IMG/VR virus record: IMGVR_UViG_3300049043_000117
Location: 1 to 64,000 of that record
Origin: a virus
Length of the DNA: 64,000 bases
Reading direction: 5' to 3' (one strand)
Shown: one piece after another, positions 54,351 through 64,000 of the stretch
Numbering within the stretch: the first letter of the stretch is position 1
Layout of the letters: every line of letters starts with the position of its first letter
Program-made: the position numbers and the translations under genes
The notes under the pieces: model-generated
The model's database searches: none
Told to the model about the DNA's origin: nothing
What the model saw: the letters and a program-made list of their open reading frames with translations, nothing else

Positions 54351-57300
54351 TTAAATTATACAAACATAGGTTCTTGGTATCTGGAATGGATTATTAATGA
54401 TAAGTGAAGAAATTGGTTGAATGTAAATCGTTCCAACTCCAGTATAAGTAGATTTTGTGAACGATTCCAAGCCAGAAGAAAATGCGAAAAGACTTCCAAG
54501 AAGCATCATTATATATTCTTGTAATCGATTCATTAGAAGATCCAAGAATATTAATAGTACCAAATCCAATCCGGAAGATGGAATAAAACTAATATTTGGA
54601 GGAATAAGTTGCCCAGAAAGAGATATAACTCCCAAACCAACCTGAGTATACGCTGCCGGTTTCAGATGTAATCGCGGATCCATTAATTGTAAATAGACCA
54701 ATACCAACAAGTTGATATTCAAATTCTACAGATGTTACTGCAGATCCAGAAAGTTGAAGTATGATTGTAGATTCTGGAGTCTGTGCAGAGTAAGACTCAG
54801 ATCTACCAGATAATGTAAATAGAGTTCCAGATCCGACATAAACATCTCTTTCACTGTAAGAAGAACTGGTTGCAATAAATACCGTTCCAATTCCAGACTC
54901 TGAGTGACCAAGTTTAATATCTTGATACGTTCCAGATAATGTATAAATGCCCGATGCAAATTTAGTGTATAGAGCAGTTTTTGTATCAATCGCGTTTCCA
55001 CTAATATTATAAAGAATAGTATTTTCTGGGGAGTTCGCAATGAAACTTACATACGCAGAATTTCGATAATCACAGGTAAGTTGTTCACTATCGCAAGTAT
55101 CATAAATTTGATCTGAAGTGTACTTAACAAATCTAAACGTCCCACTTCCTTCATGCGCTGCTGAGAAGTTTATGTTTGCAGTTCCACTAAAGTCAATTGA
55201 TCCAGAGCTGGAATAAGACTTAACAAGTTTTTCATCACTTGCAGCTGCCAGAGAACTGATATAAGACAGTGTTTTCTGGAGTTTGTGCAATGAAAGATTC
55301 CTGAGTACTTCCAGAAACGGTGAAGAGTTGAGTCGTGCTTGTAGATTGTATTATTAATGACTCGGATACTCCACTTCGAGCACTTATTCTTCCAGTTCCT
55401 TCATAAGCATCCGTTTCTGTAGTGATAGCTTCAGAGTATATAAATTCACTTGAAACTATCATCGAATCCTACCGTATCATCATCAAATGTTAACGAATCA
55501 TCTCCAAGAGATTGTGTTATTACTTCATACTTACCTAAGTGAATAGTGTCACTTTGGTTAAATACGATTTTGTATCTCTTCTGGTAATATTTCCAGATAA
55601 TGTAATGGTTCCAAATCCAACTGCAGTATAAACTGCAATTTCTCTTGCCGAAGCAATACCAGAAATTGTGAAGAGTCCAGTTCCAATTTCAGTTGTTGGT
55701 GTGAAACTTTCATTAGCACCAATTTCCACTCCATCGAGATTACCATTGGCCAGCCGTACCAATACCAAGAATATAAATTGTACCTTTTGCACTAACAGGT
55801 AAAGTCGCTCTATTAGAATGTTATTTGATTGTCATCATTAATCCTAATGGTTCCAATTCCAGATCCTGGAACACCAGAATTTCTTGGATATATTGGAGAA
55901 TAATAATTTGTAAGAGCAACTCCAGAAGATATATTTAATGTTCCCTGAGCAATATACGTTGATCTTGTGTAACTCCAAGATCTACCAATTCCTGCACCAG
56001 GTAACCAAGGATATGATTCTTGTGGACTAAATCCATTAACAACAGAAATTGATCCCGTACCCCTGGATATACGTTGTGCGGAATCATCAACTGCCACCAG
56101 AAATTTGAATACCAGTTGTTCCAACACCAATATTTTTCTCAATACCATAATGCGGAGTATAGTCTATTTGTGGGTGATTAAGTTCTCCAGAGAAAGTGAA
56201 TAATTGAGTATTTGTTGGTATTTGAGCAGAGAATAACTCTAAAGATGTTCCAGAAAGAACAATTATTCCAGATCCAACATATGTTTCTTGATCTGATTCT
56301 AGGAGCTGCATCGGAAATCAATATTGTTCCGAGACCAACGTATACTTCTGTATCTTTTTCTAAACTGTATCTGAAGCAAAAATAGTTCCGAGACCAATAT
56401 AAGAATCCGTTTCACTTTCAAGTATAGAACCAGAAATTTCAACATTTCCAATACCAACATAAGACTCGGTATTTTTTTCTATTGCAGATCCAGAAATAGT
56501 AATAGTAATATCATTTTCTGGCGATTAGAACTATAAACTTCAGCTAATTGTCCCGACAGAACAATTGTTCCAGATCCGACATACGTTTCTTGATTCGATT
56601 CTCAACTGCATCAGAAATGAATATCGTTCCGAGACCAACATAAGAATCTGTTTCACTATAAAGTGCATCACCATAAAAAGCGATAGTTCCACCACGTCTA
56701 CCGGTCTACACCAAATGCATCGGTTTCACTTTCAAGTGCAGTACCCGAAATAGTGATAAATCCACTACCAGTATATTTTGGTGTATAATCAACTTCTGGG
56801 TATACAAGAGGTGTACCAGAAATAGTAATTGTACCAAATGGATATAATATGGAAGGATTATCGTAAATAAACCCAGATTCTTCAGTATTTTCATTTTCAA
56901 TTTCGGATACAAATCCATAATCACTAGAGAGTTGTGTTGTAATAACACTCACATTACCATAATCAAATATTTGTTGATTTATAGTTAGAATTGAAGATTC
57001 ATTATAACTTCTAGTTCTTCTTTCAATTAAAGTTCCAGATTCAATTAAAGCACCAGAGGTTGGATTTGCGGAAACGAAGACTACATCCGCTGTGCCACTA
57101 ACATTGAGAGGTTCGTCTCCACCAGTAAATTCTGGTGTAAAATCAATAGTTGCAGAACCAGATATAAAAATAACACCAGTAAATATGATATTTTGAATAT
57201 AAGACTCTACGGAAGATCCAGAAACTATTAAAGTTCCAAATGGATATACATCGGATGAGGCAGAAAATGCAATAATAAATCCTTGATCTTCAGTTTGAGA

Positions 57301-60203
57301 ATGTATTTCACCTATTGATCCATAATCAGATTCAATTGTGTGTATAGACCCAATACTCTCATAGTCCGTATCACCTACGAAAAGTATTGAATTCTCATTA
57401 TAATCATAAGATATAGCTTCAGATTTTTCACCAGAACTAAAGAGAGTTCCATCAGTATTATCTGGACTATAAACAACTTTTACATCAGCAGTTGGTTCAT
57501 CCCCATAAATGTTAAGATTTATCCATTCTGTAACTGCTGATCCACCAAAGGTTAAAGATCCAAATGGAGTTAGTGTATTATTATTGACTACTAATCCATT
57601 ATCCTCTTCTCCTGTGTATGTTTCAAGAATTGATCCATAATCAATAGAAGAAGTTATTGCATCAACTATTAATCCATTGTTTTCATTAATAAGTGATAAA
57701 ACAGAATCCTTAGTGTAATCATAAGTTACAGATTCGTCTAGAGTACCTACATTAAATAAAGAACCAGATCCAATTTCAGAATAAATTACGGGAGAATCTG
57801 CACTAGATCCAGAAAGTAAAATATTAGATGTTTCAATTGCAGGAACATAAGTCGTTTTTTCAATTAAAGTTCCACCAACATTAATAATCAATTTATTTTC
57901 TGGAGTTTGCGATTCTAAAATTTCAAATCCAGATCCACTAACAGAAATTTCACCAAATGGATATAAATCTTCAGAAACACTAGGACCGACAATGAATCCA
58001 AAATCATCTGTTGTGGAGTAAATTTCTGTTATTACTTCGTAGTTTTCAGAATTCGTATGAGCGTCAGAAATTAATCCATAATTGGTATCACCTACGAAAA
58101 GTATTGAATTCTCATTATAATCATAAGATATACCTTCAGATTTTTCACCAGAACTAAAGAGAGTTCCAGAAGTATTATCTGGACTATAAACAACTTTTAT
58201 ATCGACTTTTACTGCATAGAAATTAATATCAATATATTCAGTAGTTCCTGATTCCATTTAAAGTTAAAGATCCGAAAGGAGTTAATGTAGAAGATATATC
58301 AAAAGATCCATATGTCTCAACTTGACTACTAATTTCAGTTACTAATCCAATGTCTTCAAATTCTGTCGCTCAAAACACTTATAAACCCATAATTAATGTT
58401 GGTAAACTCAAAAGTTGATTCTAAATTGTAATCATAAGTTATAGACTCAACTTTTTCACCAAAACTAAAGAGAGTTCCAGAAGTATTGTCTGGACTATAA
58501 ACAACTTTTACCTCGGACTTTTGGAGCATAGAAATTAACATTAGTATATTCAGTAATCGCGGATCCATTTAAAGTTAAAGATCCAAAAGGATTTAATCCA
58601 CCAACCTCAGCAAGAGTTTGATAATTTCTAAATTCTATAGGTTCATCAGATAATATCCCATAGTTATCAAAATCTACAGCACTAACAGATACTGTTCCAA
58701 AATCTTCTTGACTTTCGATAACCCTAGAGTCTAAATTATAATCATATGCAACAGACTCTATGTTGTTTCCAACATTAAATACTGTCGCTATATTTTACCG
58801 GAGGATATAAACTACACTATAATTTGCAGTAATATTATAAATTCCAACATCAATTGGGGGAACAATTACTGCGGATCCAGTTAGATCCAATAGATCCAAA
58901 TGGTTCAACAGAATTAAAAACTATTAGATCAAAATCTTCACTTCCAGATGTAATTTCATTTAATATCAGACCATAATCAAAAACCTCTGTTGGGGAATTT
59001 GTTATTAATTCATAAGAATCTGATACGAGGGGGTTATCCGAATCTTCATTATAGTCATATGAAATTTTTTCTGTACTTGTAACTATTAGTTCTAAATTAA
59101 TAGTTTCTTCTGGAGGATTATAACTTACAAATTCCGTTGCAGCAGATCCTAATAATTGTAGTTGTAATAAAGACTCTGGCGGATTATATGTAACTTTTTC
59201 AACAGAACTCCGTCTAAATATATCTCCAGAGAATAATTGAAAACTACTTTTTGAATTGACACTTCCTGATTCCAAATAAGGAAATTATCCCTGTTGATGA
59301 AGATGTGGTTTGTAATCTTTCTGTAGCTCCATTAATCTTCTTGCTCCTTCGTCGATGACATCAAATATATTTCCATAATTTTCTGTTTGAGTTACTCCTC
59401 CATCAATTTGTCCATTATTTTCGGAAGAAAACTCTACAATCGACTCTAAATTATAATCATAGGTTATTTTTTCTATGCAAATACCAGAAGATCCCGATTC
59501 AACCGAATCGGGAATATTTTGTTTTATAAGAAAACTAGAAGAAGATCCTGTTATTTGTAATTCACATAAAGATTCTGGCGGGTTATATACAACACCTTCT
59601 AATTTTTCGTTAGAAAAATTAAAAATTATTGTTGATCCTACATATTTTTTAATAACATCTACACTTCCACTAGAAGATGTTACTATAACTGAAAATTGCG
59701 ATCTATATTCGTAAGATATTTTTTCGGAATATTCTAATCCAGAACTAAATGTAAGTGGGCAATCCTACAACACCACCACTCCATATTTCTGGATATCCAG
59801 TTGTTTACCACTGAGAAATGTAATTATAGTTCATAATCGACCTCCACCAGAAACATCAGGTATTACTTTTCTTTTGAGGTCACCGGAAAAGTTGAAAAAT
59901 AATACTAAATCCAATCCATCTAAGAACAATCCCATAAAAAATAATTGATTTCAAATTAAGATCAATGTATTTTTTAAATATTGAAGTTTTTTTAGTATAC
60001 TTTGTTTTATTTCCAAATACTTTTATTGATCCAAATGGAATTAAAGTTTCATTGTGTGCAATTTCGTAATGATTTTCACTATCAACTGTGATATTAGTTA
60101 TATTTCCACAATCATCCGTCTCCCAAGAAGAATTTGTTATAGTGCCAAAATCTTCTTGAAAATAAGTATTAACCGTGGATGAATTATACTGATAGACATT
60201 CAT
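54351..60203 (-). CDS. Giant repetitive structural (adhesin-like) protein
   Basis: About 1,950 residues after joining. The start MNVYQYNSSTVNTYFQEDFG, with TNSSWETDDCGNITN and TLIPFGSIKVFG, is typical of very large cyanophage fibre proteins. The body repeats short units of the form LYPFGTITISGTA, YTPKYTGSGFITISG and IYDNPS. Longer near-identical units VVYSPDNTSGTLFSSGEKSE and ISYDYNENSILFVGDT occur at least three times. It ends IINNPFQIPRTYVCII. No known catalytic motif. It is likely a long fibre or a baseplate-linked adhesin. It contains many indels and follows a terminator. Confidence 0.75.
57368..58510 (-). repeat. 717-bp-spaced near-identical repeats in the adhesin gene
   Basis: A segment of about 112 bp (57368-57480) recurs at 58085-58197 with two or three differences, and a partial third copy lies near 58,430-58,510. 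The 717-bp offset equals 239 codons, so the duplication keeps frame. Confidence 0.8.
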
Positions 60204-60230
60204 CTTGACACAACGATAAAAGACTCGATA

Positions 60231-60261
60231 ATAAAAAAGGGATTGTATTGATTACAATCCC
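60231..60261 (-). terminator. Intrinsic terminator before the giant adhesin gene
   Basis: Minus strand GGGATTGTA-ATCAA-TACAATCCC, then TTTTTTATTA. Perfect 9-bp stem (60239-60247 with 60253-60261). It closes transcripts from the gene ending at 60292. Confidence 0.88.
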
Positions 60262-60291
60262 GAAAAATAGAATAATATATTTATTTATCAA

Positions 60292-61299
60292 TCAGTCAAG
60301 AGCAACATTGAGAGTGATCTTAATTTGGTCTCCGTTGTTTTGAATGCTGTAAGGACCGTTTGTAAATCTTTCAGCGATACATGATTGAACTATATAAAGT
60401 CGCAGTATTAAGTCCTACAGTTGAACTTAATCTTGGTGAAAGAGATGGAGTTGTATAGAATTCATTTGCATTTGGAACATTGAATACTGTATAAGTTCCA
60501 GATGTAGTTGTTGTGTTACCAGTTCCTGCTGCAATATAAAGTACATCTCCAGCTACTAATTGATGGCCAGTTGCGGAAATTTTAGAAAAACTAAATGTAA
60601 CACTTGGGTCTGTAGCAACCTGAATGTTATCAATCAAGGCTTTGTCTAAATAGATAACTTTTAGTGCTCTATCAATACCAATGACTTGAGTTGATGTTTG
60701 AATTCCAGCATTACCACCAACAATCATTCCGAGAGTTAAATCATCAACGGTTTGATCTGGATCGATTGTAATGTATTGATTCCCAACAACTCCAATTACT
60801 GGGTCAGTGTTGTCACCTTTAGATATGGTAGTTCCAATACCAACACTTGCATAATGAACTTTGCCCTGCACTGCGACCGGCATGTTGTTTGCACGAGTTA
60901 CGTAATAACCGTAAACATCGCCAGGTCTCCAGTGAATGTAAATGTTTGTTCAGGATAAGTTGCAGTGGTTCCAGAACCAACATTATTAATTCTCCAACGA
61001 GAACCATTAAGAAGAATGCCTGTTTGTGATGTATATGTTTGATCAGATCTGTTATTTACGCAATATGGATATCCTGTAGTTGGAGCAAATCCATATGCAT
61101 TAGTATTACCAACTCCATATGGTTCATAATAAGCAGCTGCGGAAGGAACATCCGATTCTGCTGGAGTCGTATTACTGGTGAAGAGTTTGAGAACAAGGTT
61201 TCTGGGAGATTGATCAGCTAAAGATGCAGTATGATTATTCTGAGCAATCAAATACCTTAGTGACTCAATTTCTCCAATATTAGGAACTAAAAGTGCCAT
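60292..61299 (-). CDS. Cyanophage virion structural protein
   Basis: About 335 residues from MALLVPNIGEIESLRYLIAQ and NNHTASLADQSPRNLVLKLF. TPAESDVPSAAAYYEPYGVG and TQTGILLNGSRWRINNVGSG follow. Past an indel near 60,890 come RANNMPVAVQGKVHYASVGI and PVIGVVGNQYITIDPDQTVD. Near the C-terminus, after an indel near 60,385, it reads ERFTNGPYSIQNNGDQIKIT and LNVALD. Proteins of this pattern are regular members of cyanophage virions. The domain order (a fibre-like head, a VQG-beta barrel) suggests a tail or baseplate part, but no T4 counterpart is evident. A late promoter box lies 43 bp upstream. Confidence 0.65.
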
Positions 61300-61342
61300 T
61301 TAAACAACTCCTTACAACTTGGTGACGTTTGATAACTATCTT

Positions 61343-61350
61343 TATTTATA
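61343..61350 (-). promoter_or_regulatory. T4-type late promoter box
   Basis: Exact TATAAATA, 43 bp upstream of the gene start at 61299. It overlaps the stop of the preceding gene. Confidence 0.6.
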
Positions 61351-62023
61351 ATTTTAATTTTAAAGAAATTAAAAATCGATTTATATTATTGACTGCAATG
61401 ACATCAAAAGTCAAAATATCACCTGCAATCAATATTTGTGTCCCAATTATTTAGTACATCATCTCTGACTTTTCTTGAATTGGAAAGTTGTGGATACACT
61501 CCACCAACTATGGATGCAAATGTTGGAAAATTACTATAATTTGACTTTTTAATATCTATTGTTAAATCTCCCTGTTGATCAGAAAGAATAGTCAAAGATT
61601 CTATTATTCCACTTACATCCAAAGTAACCGATCCTTTATTTCCCGCAGTCATTGCAATAGATCCACTATCAACAACATAATTGATGGTTCTAGTTAAATC
61701 TGCTGTTGTTGCAAGAGCAATAATAAAAACATCATCTCCAATGTCTGGAGCATTTGTAAAAATAATATTATTACTAGAAACGACGAAATCCTGAATTGGT
61801 TCTAGAACAACATTATTTAAACTAACAATAAGCTGTTGTTCATTAATAGGAACATAATTATTTCCAGTATAAAGTAAAGCAAAAGTATGTGCAACTCCAG
61901 TAAATTGTGAATTTATATTGTCAAGAATTACATTACCATATTGTATAGATTTTGTAGGAATTTCATAATCTACACCGATTCTAAACGGACGGGTTCATTG
62001 AGAGTTACTAAGTAGTCTGTCAT
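61346..62023 (-). CDS. Cyanophage structural protein
   Basis: About 225 residues. After an indel near 61,990: MTDYLVTLNEPVRFRIGVDY, GNVILDNINSQFTGVAHTFA, LYTGNNYVPINEQQLIVSLN, NNIIFTNAPDIGDDVFIIAL, TINYVVDSGSIAMTAGNKGS and LVDLDVSGIIESLTILSDQQ-type sequence. SNFPTFASIVGGVYPQLSNS and KVRDDVLNNWDTNI close it. Near-exact versions of the SGSIAMTAGNKG segment are widespread in marine phages. Likely a fibre or baseplate component. Its start overlaps the previous stop (TAATG). Confidence 0.65.
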
Positions 62024-62353
62024 TATGATACTCCCGGAGTTACCAAAACATTTCCTTGAACAGCTCGAGTTCTATAAGAATTAGGAGAAATGAGAATAAC
62101 ATCATAAACATAACGGCCACCTTCAATGGAATCAGTTGCAGTAAACCCCATTGAAACAGCTATTTTTCCATTTAATCTGTCAACAAAAGAAAGAATTAAC
62201 GGATACGCAGTGGAAGAAGTTGGGTGTTTTCTAATAGAAGAAATGCCGTATACCCTGTTAAATTTAATGGTGCATTATTGGTGTTCCTGATTGTAAAGGT
62301 GACTGAAAGTCTACCCCCTGTTCAAGAACTAAGTTTACATTCCTTGCAGCCAT
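62024..62353 (-). CDS. BppU-like N-terminal domain protein
   Basis: About 110 residues. It starts MAARNVNLVLEQG, then after an indel LSVTFTIRNTNNAPLNLTGY, SFVDRLNGKIAVSMGFTATD and VYDVILISPNSYRTRAVQGN, ending VLVTPGVS. This compact beta domain, with 'leu-thr-gly-tyr' after a strand and a final 'val-gln-gly', is like the N-terminal domain of phage baseplate upper proteins (BppU_N), known for attaching receptor-binding parts. It lies in the same transcription direction as the next two structural genes. Indels near 62,320, 62,265 and others. Confidence 0.6.
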
Positions 62354-62376
62354 TATTGGAAACCGTTTCTAAGTAT

Positions 62377-62568
62377 TTATGAATCTGGATGCAACTTTTC
62401 AATGATTATCTTCATCATTTCTTTTATTTCACCAACATCCGATTTCAATTTATCAATTTCGTTAATTTTATCATTGATTTGATTTAATCTTTCAACTTCC
62501 TGTGTTTTTGTTGTTTTTAATTTTAAATATTTTTCATAGTCAGAATTGGAACAATTTAAAATAGGCAT
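62377..62568 (-). CDS. Small coiled-coil protein
   Basis: Intact 63-residue frame: MPILNCSNSDYEKYLKLKTT, then a heptad-like helix VERLNQINDKINEIDKLKSD and VGEIKEMMKIIIEKLHPDS. It is entirely helical and charged, and may trimerise. Such proteins accompany fibre genes in marine phages. It starts about 55 nt after the preceding gene. Confidence 0.6.
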   Translation of the reverse strand: MPILNCSNSDYEKYLKLKTTKTQEVERLNQINDKINEIDKLKSDVGEIKEMMKIIIEKLHPDS

Positions 62569-62621
62569 TAGAATTTTTATCTCTAAACAATCCCATATTT
62601 CCTTCTACTGGTATTAACATA

Positions 62622-64000
62622 TCAAATGCTTGCAATTACTCTAAAATCTCTAATTTTTGGTACAAATGCAGAATTAGTTCCTGACATCAAAATTTTAATT
62701 TGGAATCCATTAAATTGTGATAAATTAGAAGCGGTAAATTCATAAGAATTGAAATTGTTTTCTGATATTGAATTTGCAACTTTTCTATCAGGCAATCCAC
62801 TATTTTTTGAAGGATCAATCACTTGTAAATTTATATCTAAATTATCATATCCGGGAAATAATTGCCAAAGCTGAGATTCTGATGGAGAATCAGATCTAAA
62901 GATTCTGTAACATACTCTAATATCATTTGTGGAGTGTTTAAAAGCGTCAAAGAAAACTTTTAAGTTATCTGAAGCTTTATCCAGAATAACAATATTACTT
63001 AAGTAAACTGCTGCTGTTGGGTCATCATCTAAAGAATTGACTCTTGAGTCAGTAGCATAATTTTGAATTTTGGAATTAATTCTATTAGAAACAGTAACTA
63101 TGTTTACTCTATCCAAATCAACCATTGGAGAAACTTTTTCATCATTTGTTTTTAATGACAATTCCATGGTAAATGATTTTTTGCCAGGAAAATCTGATAA
63201 AAATGTTTCTTCATTGATTTGAGAACAAATAATTCTTGGAGAATTGAATTCATTATTTGAATTCAAAGATATATCAACAAATCCTTGATCTAAGAAAGGT
63301 GTTAAGCTACTATCTGGAGTAGATCCACTAAAAGTTCTAACTTTTGCGGATATGGAAGTTTTTTGTGGTAATAATGTTTGTATATTTGGTCGAATAATAT
63401 TAAATGGTATGTTTTGAGTTGATTTGGGTCCCTTTGGGGATCCTAATAGAGGAACTGTATCATAAGACCCACAAGATTTATCGGCATTAAAATAAAGAGC
63501 TGGATATGAAAGAACGTTTGCTGGAGTTCTATCAACACCTCTACTACTCATACCAACTTTAATGTAGTAATAATCTAAGTCCGTTGGATATGTTACTAAA
63601 TCCGTATCAGATAAATTATGAGTTTTATTAATTCTTCTCAAAGATACACCATTTAATTCATATTTGAATATTGGAAGTTCGAGATCATATGATCCAGAAA
63701 TAGTATCATCAATATTTCTAGTTATTCCAGTTAAATTATTAGCAGCTGTTATTACTCCTGTATATCGAATAACTTCATTGTCTATCAAAATATATCCAGG
63801 ATTAACTGATGAAACTGGAAGATTTTCGAAACTGGTAAATATGCCTACAGAACTTACTACAATATTATCCGTAGATGTTGAATTGTATACAGATTTCAGT
63901 GTTTCTGGTTTTCGATCTGGCTCTATACCAGAAAGTGTCACTTTATCTACTAAAGAATACATACCATGATTATTGTGACTCACTTTAAAATGAAGACCAT
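62622..64000 (-). CDS. Virion structural protein, N-terminus outside the window
   Basis: Open from the window edge, with 459 residues visible. The best internal start candidate is GTG at 63983, but the frame is open upstream (GLHFKVSHNNHGMYSLVDKV), so it is probably the C-terminal part of a longer protein. Notable parts are VSSVNPGYILIDNEVIRYTG, VITAANNLTGITRNIDDTIS, ISAKVRTFSGSTPDSSLTPF and LDKASDNLKVFFDAFKHSTN. VCYRIFRSDSPSESQLWQLF and GFQIKILMSGTNSAFVPKIR close it. This matches large tail or baseplate structural proteins of cyanophages that follow gene 5-10 type clusters. An intact frame over this length is unusual for this sequence. Confidence 0.65.
   Translation of the reverse strand, partial: GLHFKVSHNNHGMYSLVDKVTLSGIEPDRKPETLKSVYNSTSTDNIVVSSVGIFTSFENLPVSSVNPGYILIDNEVIRYTGVITAANNLTGITRNIDDTISGSYDLELPIFKYELNGVSLRRINKTHNLSDTDLVTYPTDLDYYYIKVGMSSRGVDRTPANVLSYPALYFNADKSCGSYDTVPLLGSPKGPKSTQNIPFNIIRPNIQTLLPQKTSISAKVRTFSGSTPDSSLTPFLDQGFVDISLNSNNEFNSPRIICSQINEETFLSDFPGKKSFTMELSLKTNDEKVSPMVDLDRVNIVTVSNRINSKIQNYATDSRVNSLDDDPTAAVYLSNIVILDKASDNLKVFFDAFKHSTNDIRVCYRIFRSDSPSESQLWQLFPGYDNLDINLQVIDPSKNSGLPDRKVANSISENNFNSYEFTASNLSQFNGFQIKILMSGTNSAFVPKIRDFRVIASI

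Noticed and set aside
3169-64000. tRNA genes, rRNA, psbA/psbD or other photosynthesis genes
   Set aside because: Looked for by eye on both strands; none seen in this window. They may lie in the missing part of the genome.

Overview
Nearly the whole window (about 3,170 to 64,000) is one stretch of a T4-like myovirus genome of the marine cyanophage type. Core T4 genes run on the minus strand in the familiar order: neck 13-14-15, terminase 16-17, tail sheath and tube 18-19, portal 20, prohead 67-21-22, capsid 23, tail completion 3, uvsY, uvsW, late sigma factor 55, nuclease 47/46, sliding clamp 45, clamp loader 44. Cyanophage-specific companions sit among them: DUF3110, a MoxR ATPase with a VWA/HExxH partner, an S74-type fibre and an Mtd-like fibre N-terminus. 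No tRNA, rRNA, CRISPR array or photosynthesis gene was found. Almost every long gene is broken by one or a few single-base indels, usually beside homopolymers. This looks like uncorrected long-read sequence, so gene spans below join frames across apparent frameshifts. The first ~3.1 kb does not look like phage: it has a GC-rich minisatellite, a perfect 115-bp direct repeat, three ~147-bp degenerate repeats and a weak copia-Gag-like ORF. It resembles plant repeat DNA, so the window is probably a chimeric contig.

Layout: 1-3,168 non-phage. 3,169-7,849 DruA-like DUF4338 protein, an SH3/Sm-like small protein, gp44, small conserved proteins, a GIY-YIG endonuclease, gp45, a DUF3310-like protein. 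7,997-16,006 MoxR AAA+ ATPase, an accessory stretch with an Asp/Asn-hydroxylase-like oxygenase, a repeat protein, and the VWA/HExxH protein. 16,003-22,417 recombination and late-transcription genes. 22,487-38,946 capsid, packaging, tail and neck module. 39,037-45,751 an accessory island, the only substantial plus-strand coding region. 45,789-64,000 fibre and adsorption structures, several with long internal repeats.

The most interesting part is the island at 39,443-45,751. It appears to be a translationally coupled operon (ATGA or GTGA overlaps at several joints) with two flavin-dependent tryptophan-halogenase homologues, four predicted 2-oxoglutarate/Fe(II) oxygenase domains, a DUF6817-like domain and one unknown protein. 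A cyanophage halogenase (VirX1, from phage Syn10) has been characterised biochemically. What stands out here is a halogenase pair beside a battery of oxygenases, inserted between neck and tail-fibre genes. The second halogenase keeps the catalytic lysine motif but seems to have lost the Glu-Ser motif.

Regulation can be read directly. T4-type late promoter boxes (TATAAATA on the minus strand) precede many genes, and several are fused to intrinsic terminators. A good sigma70-type promoter (TTGTCA-17-TATAAT) precedes gene 55. A host-like promoter with a palindrome across its -10 precedes the small gene at 39,037.
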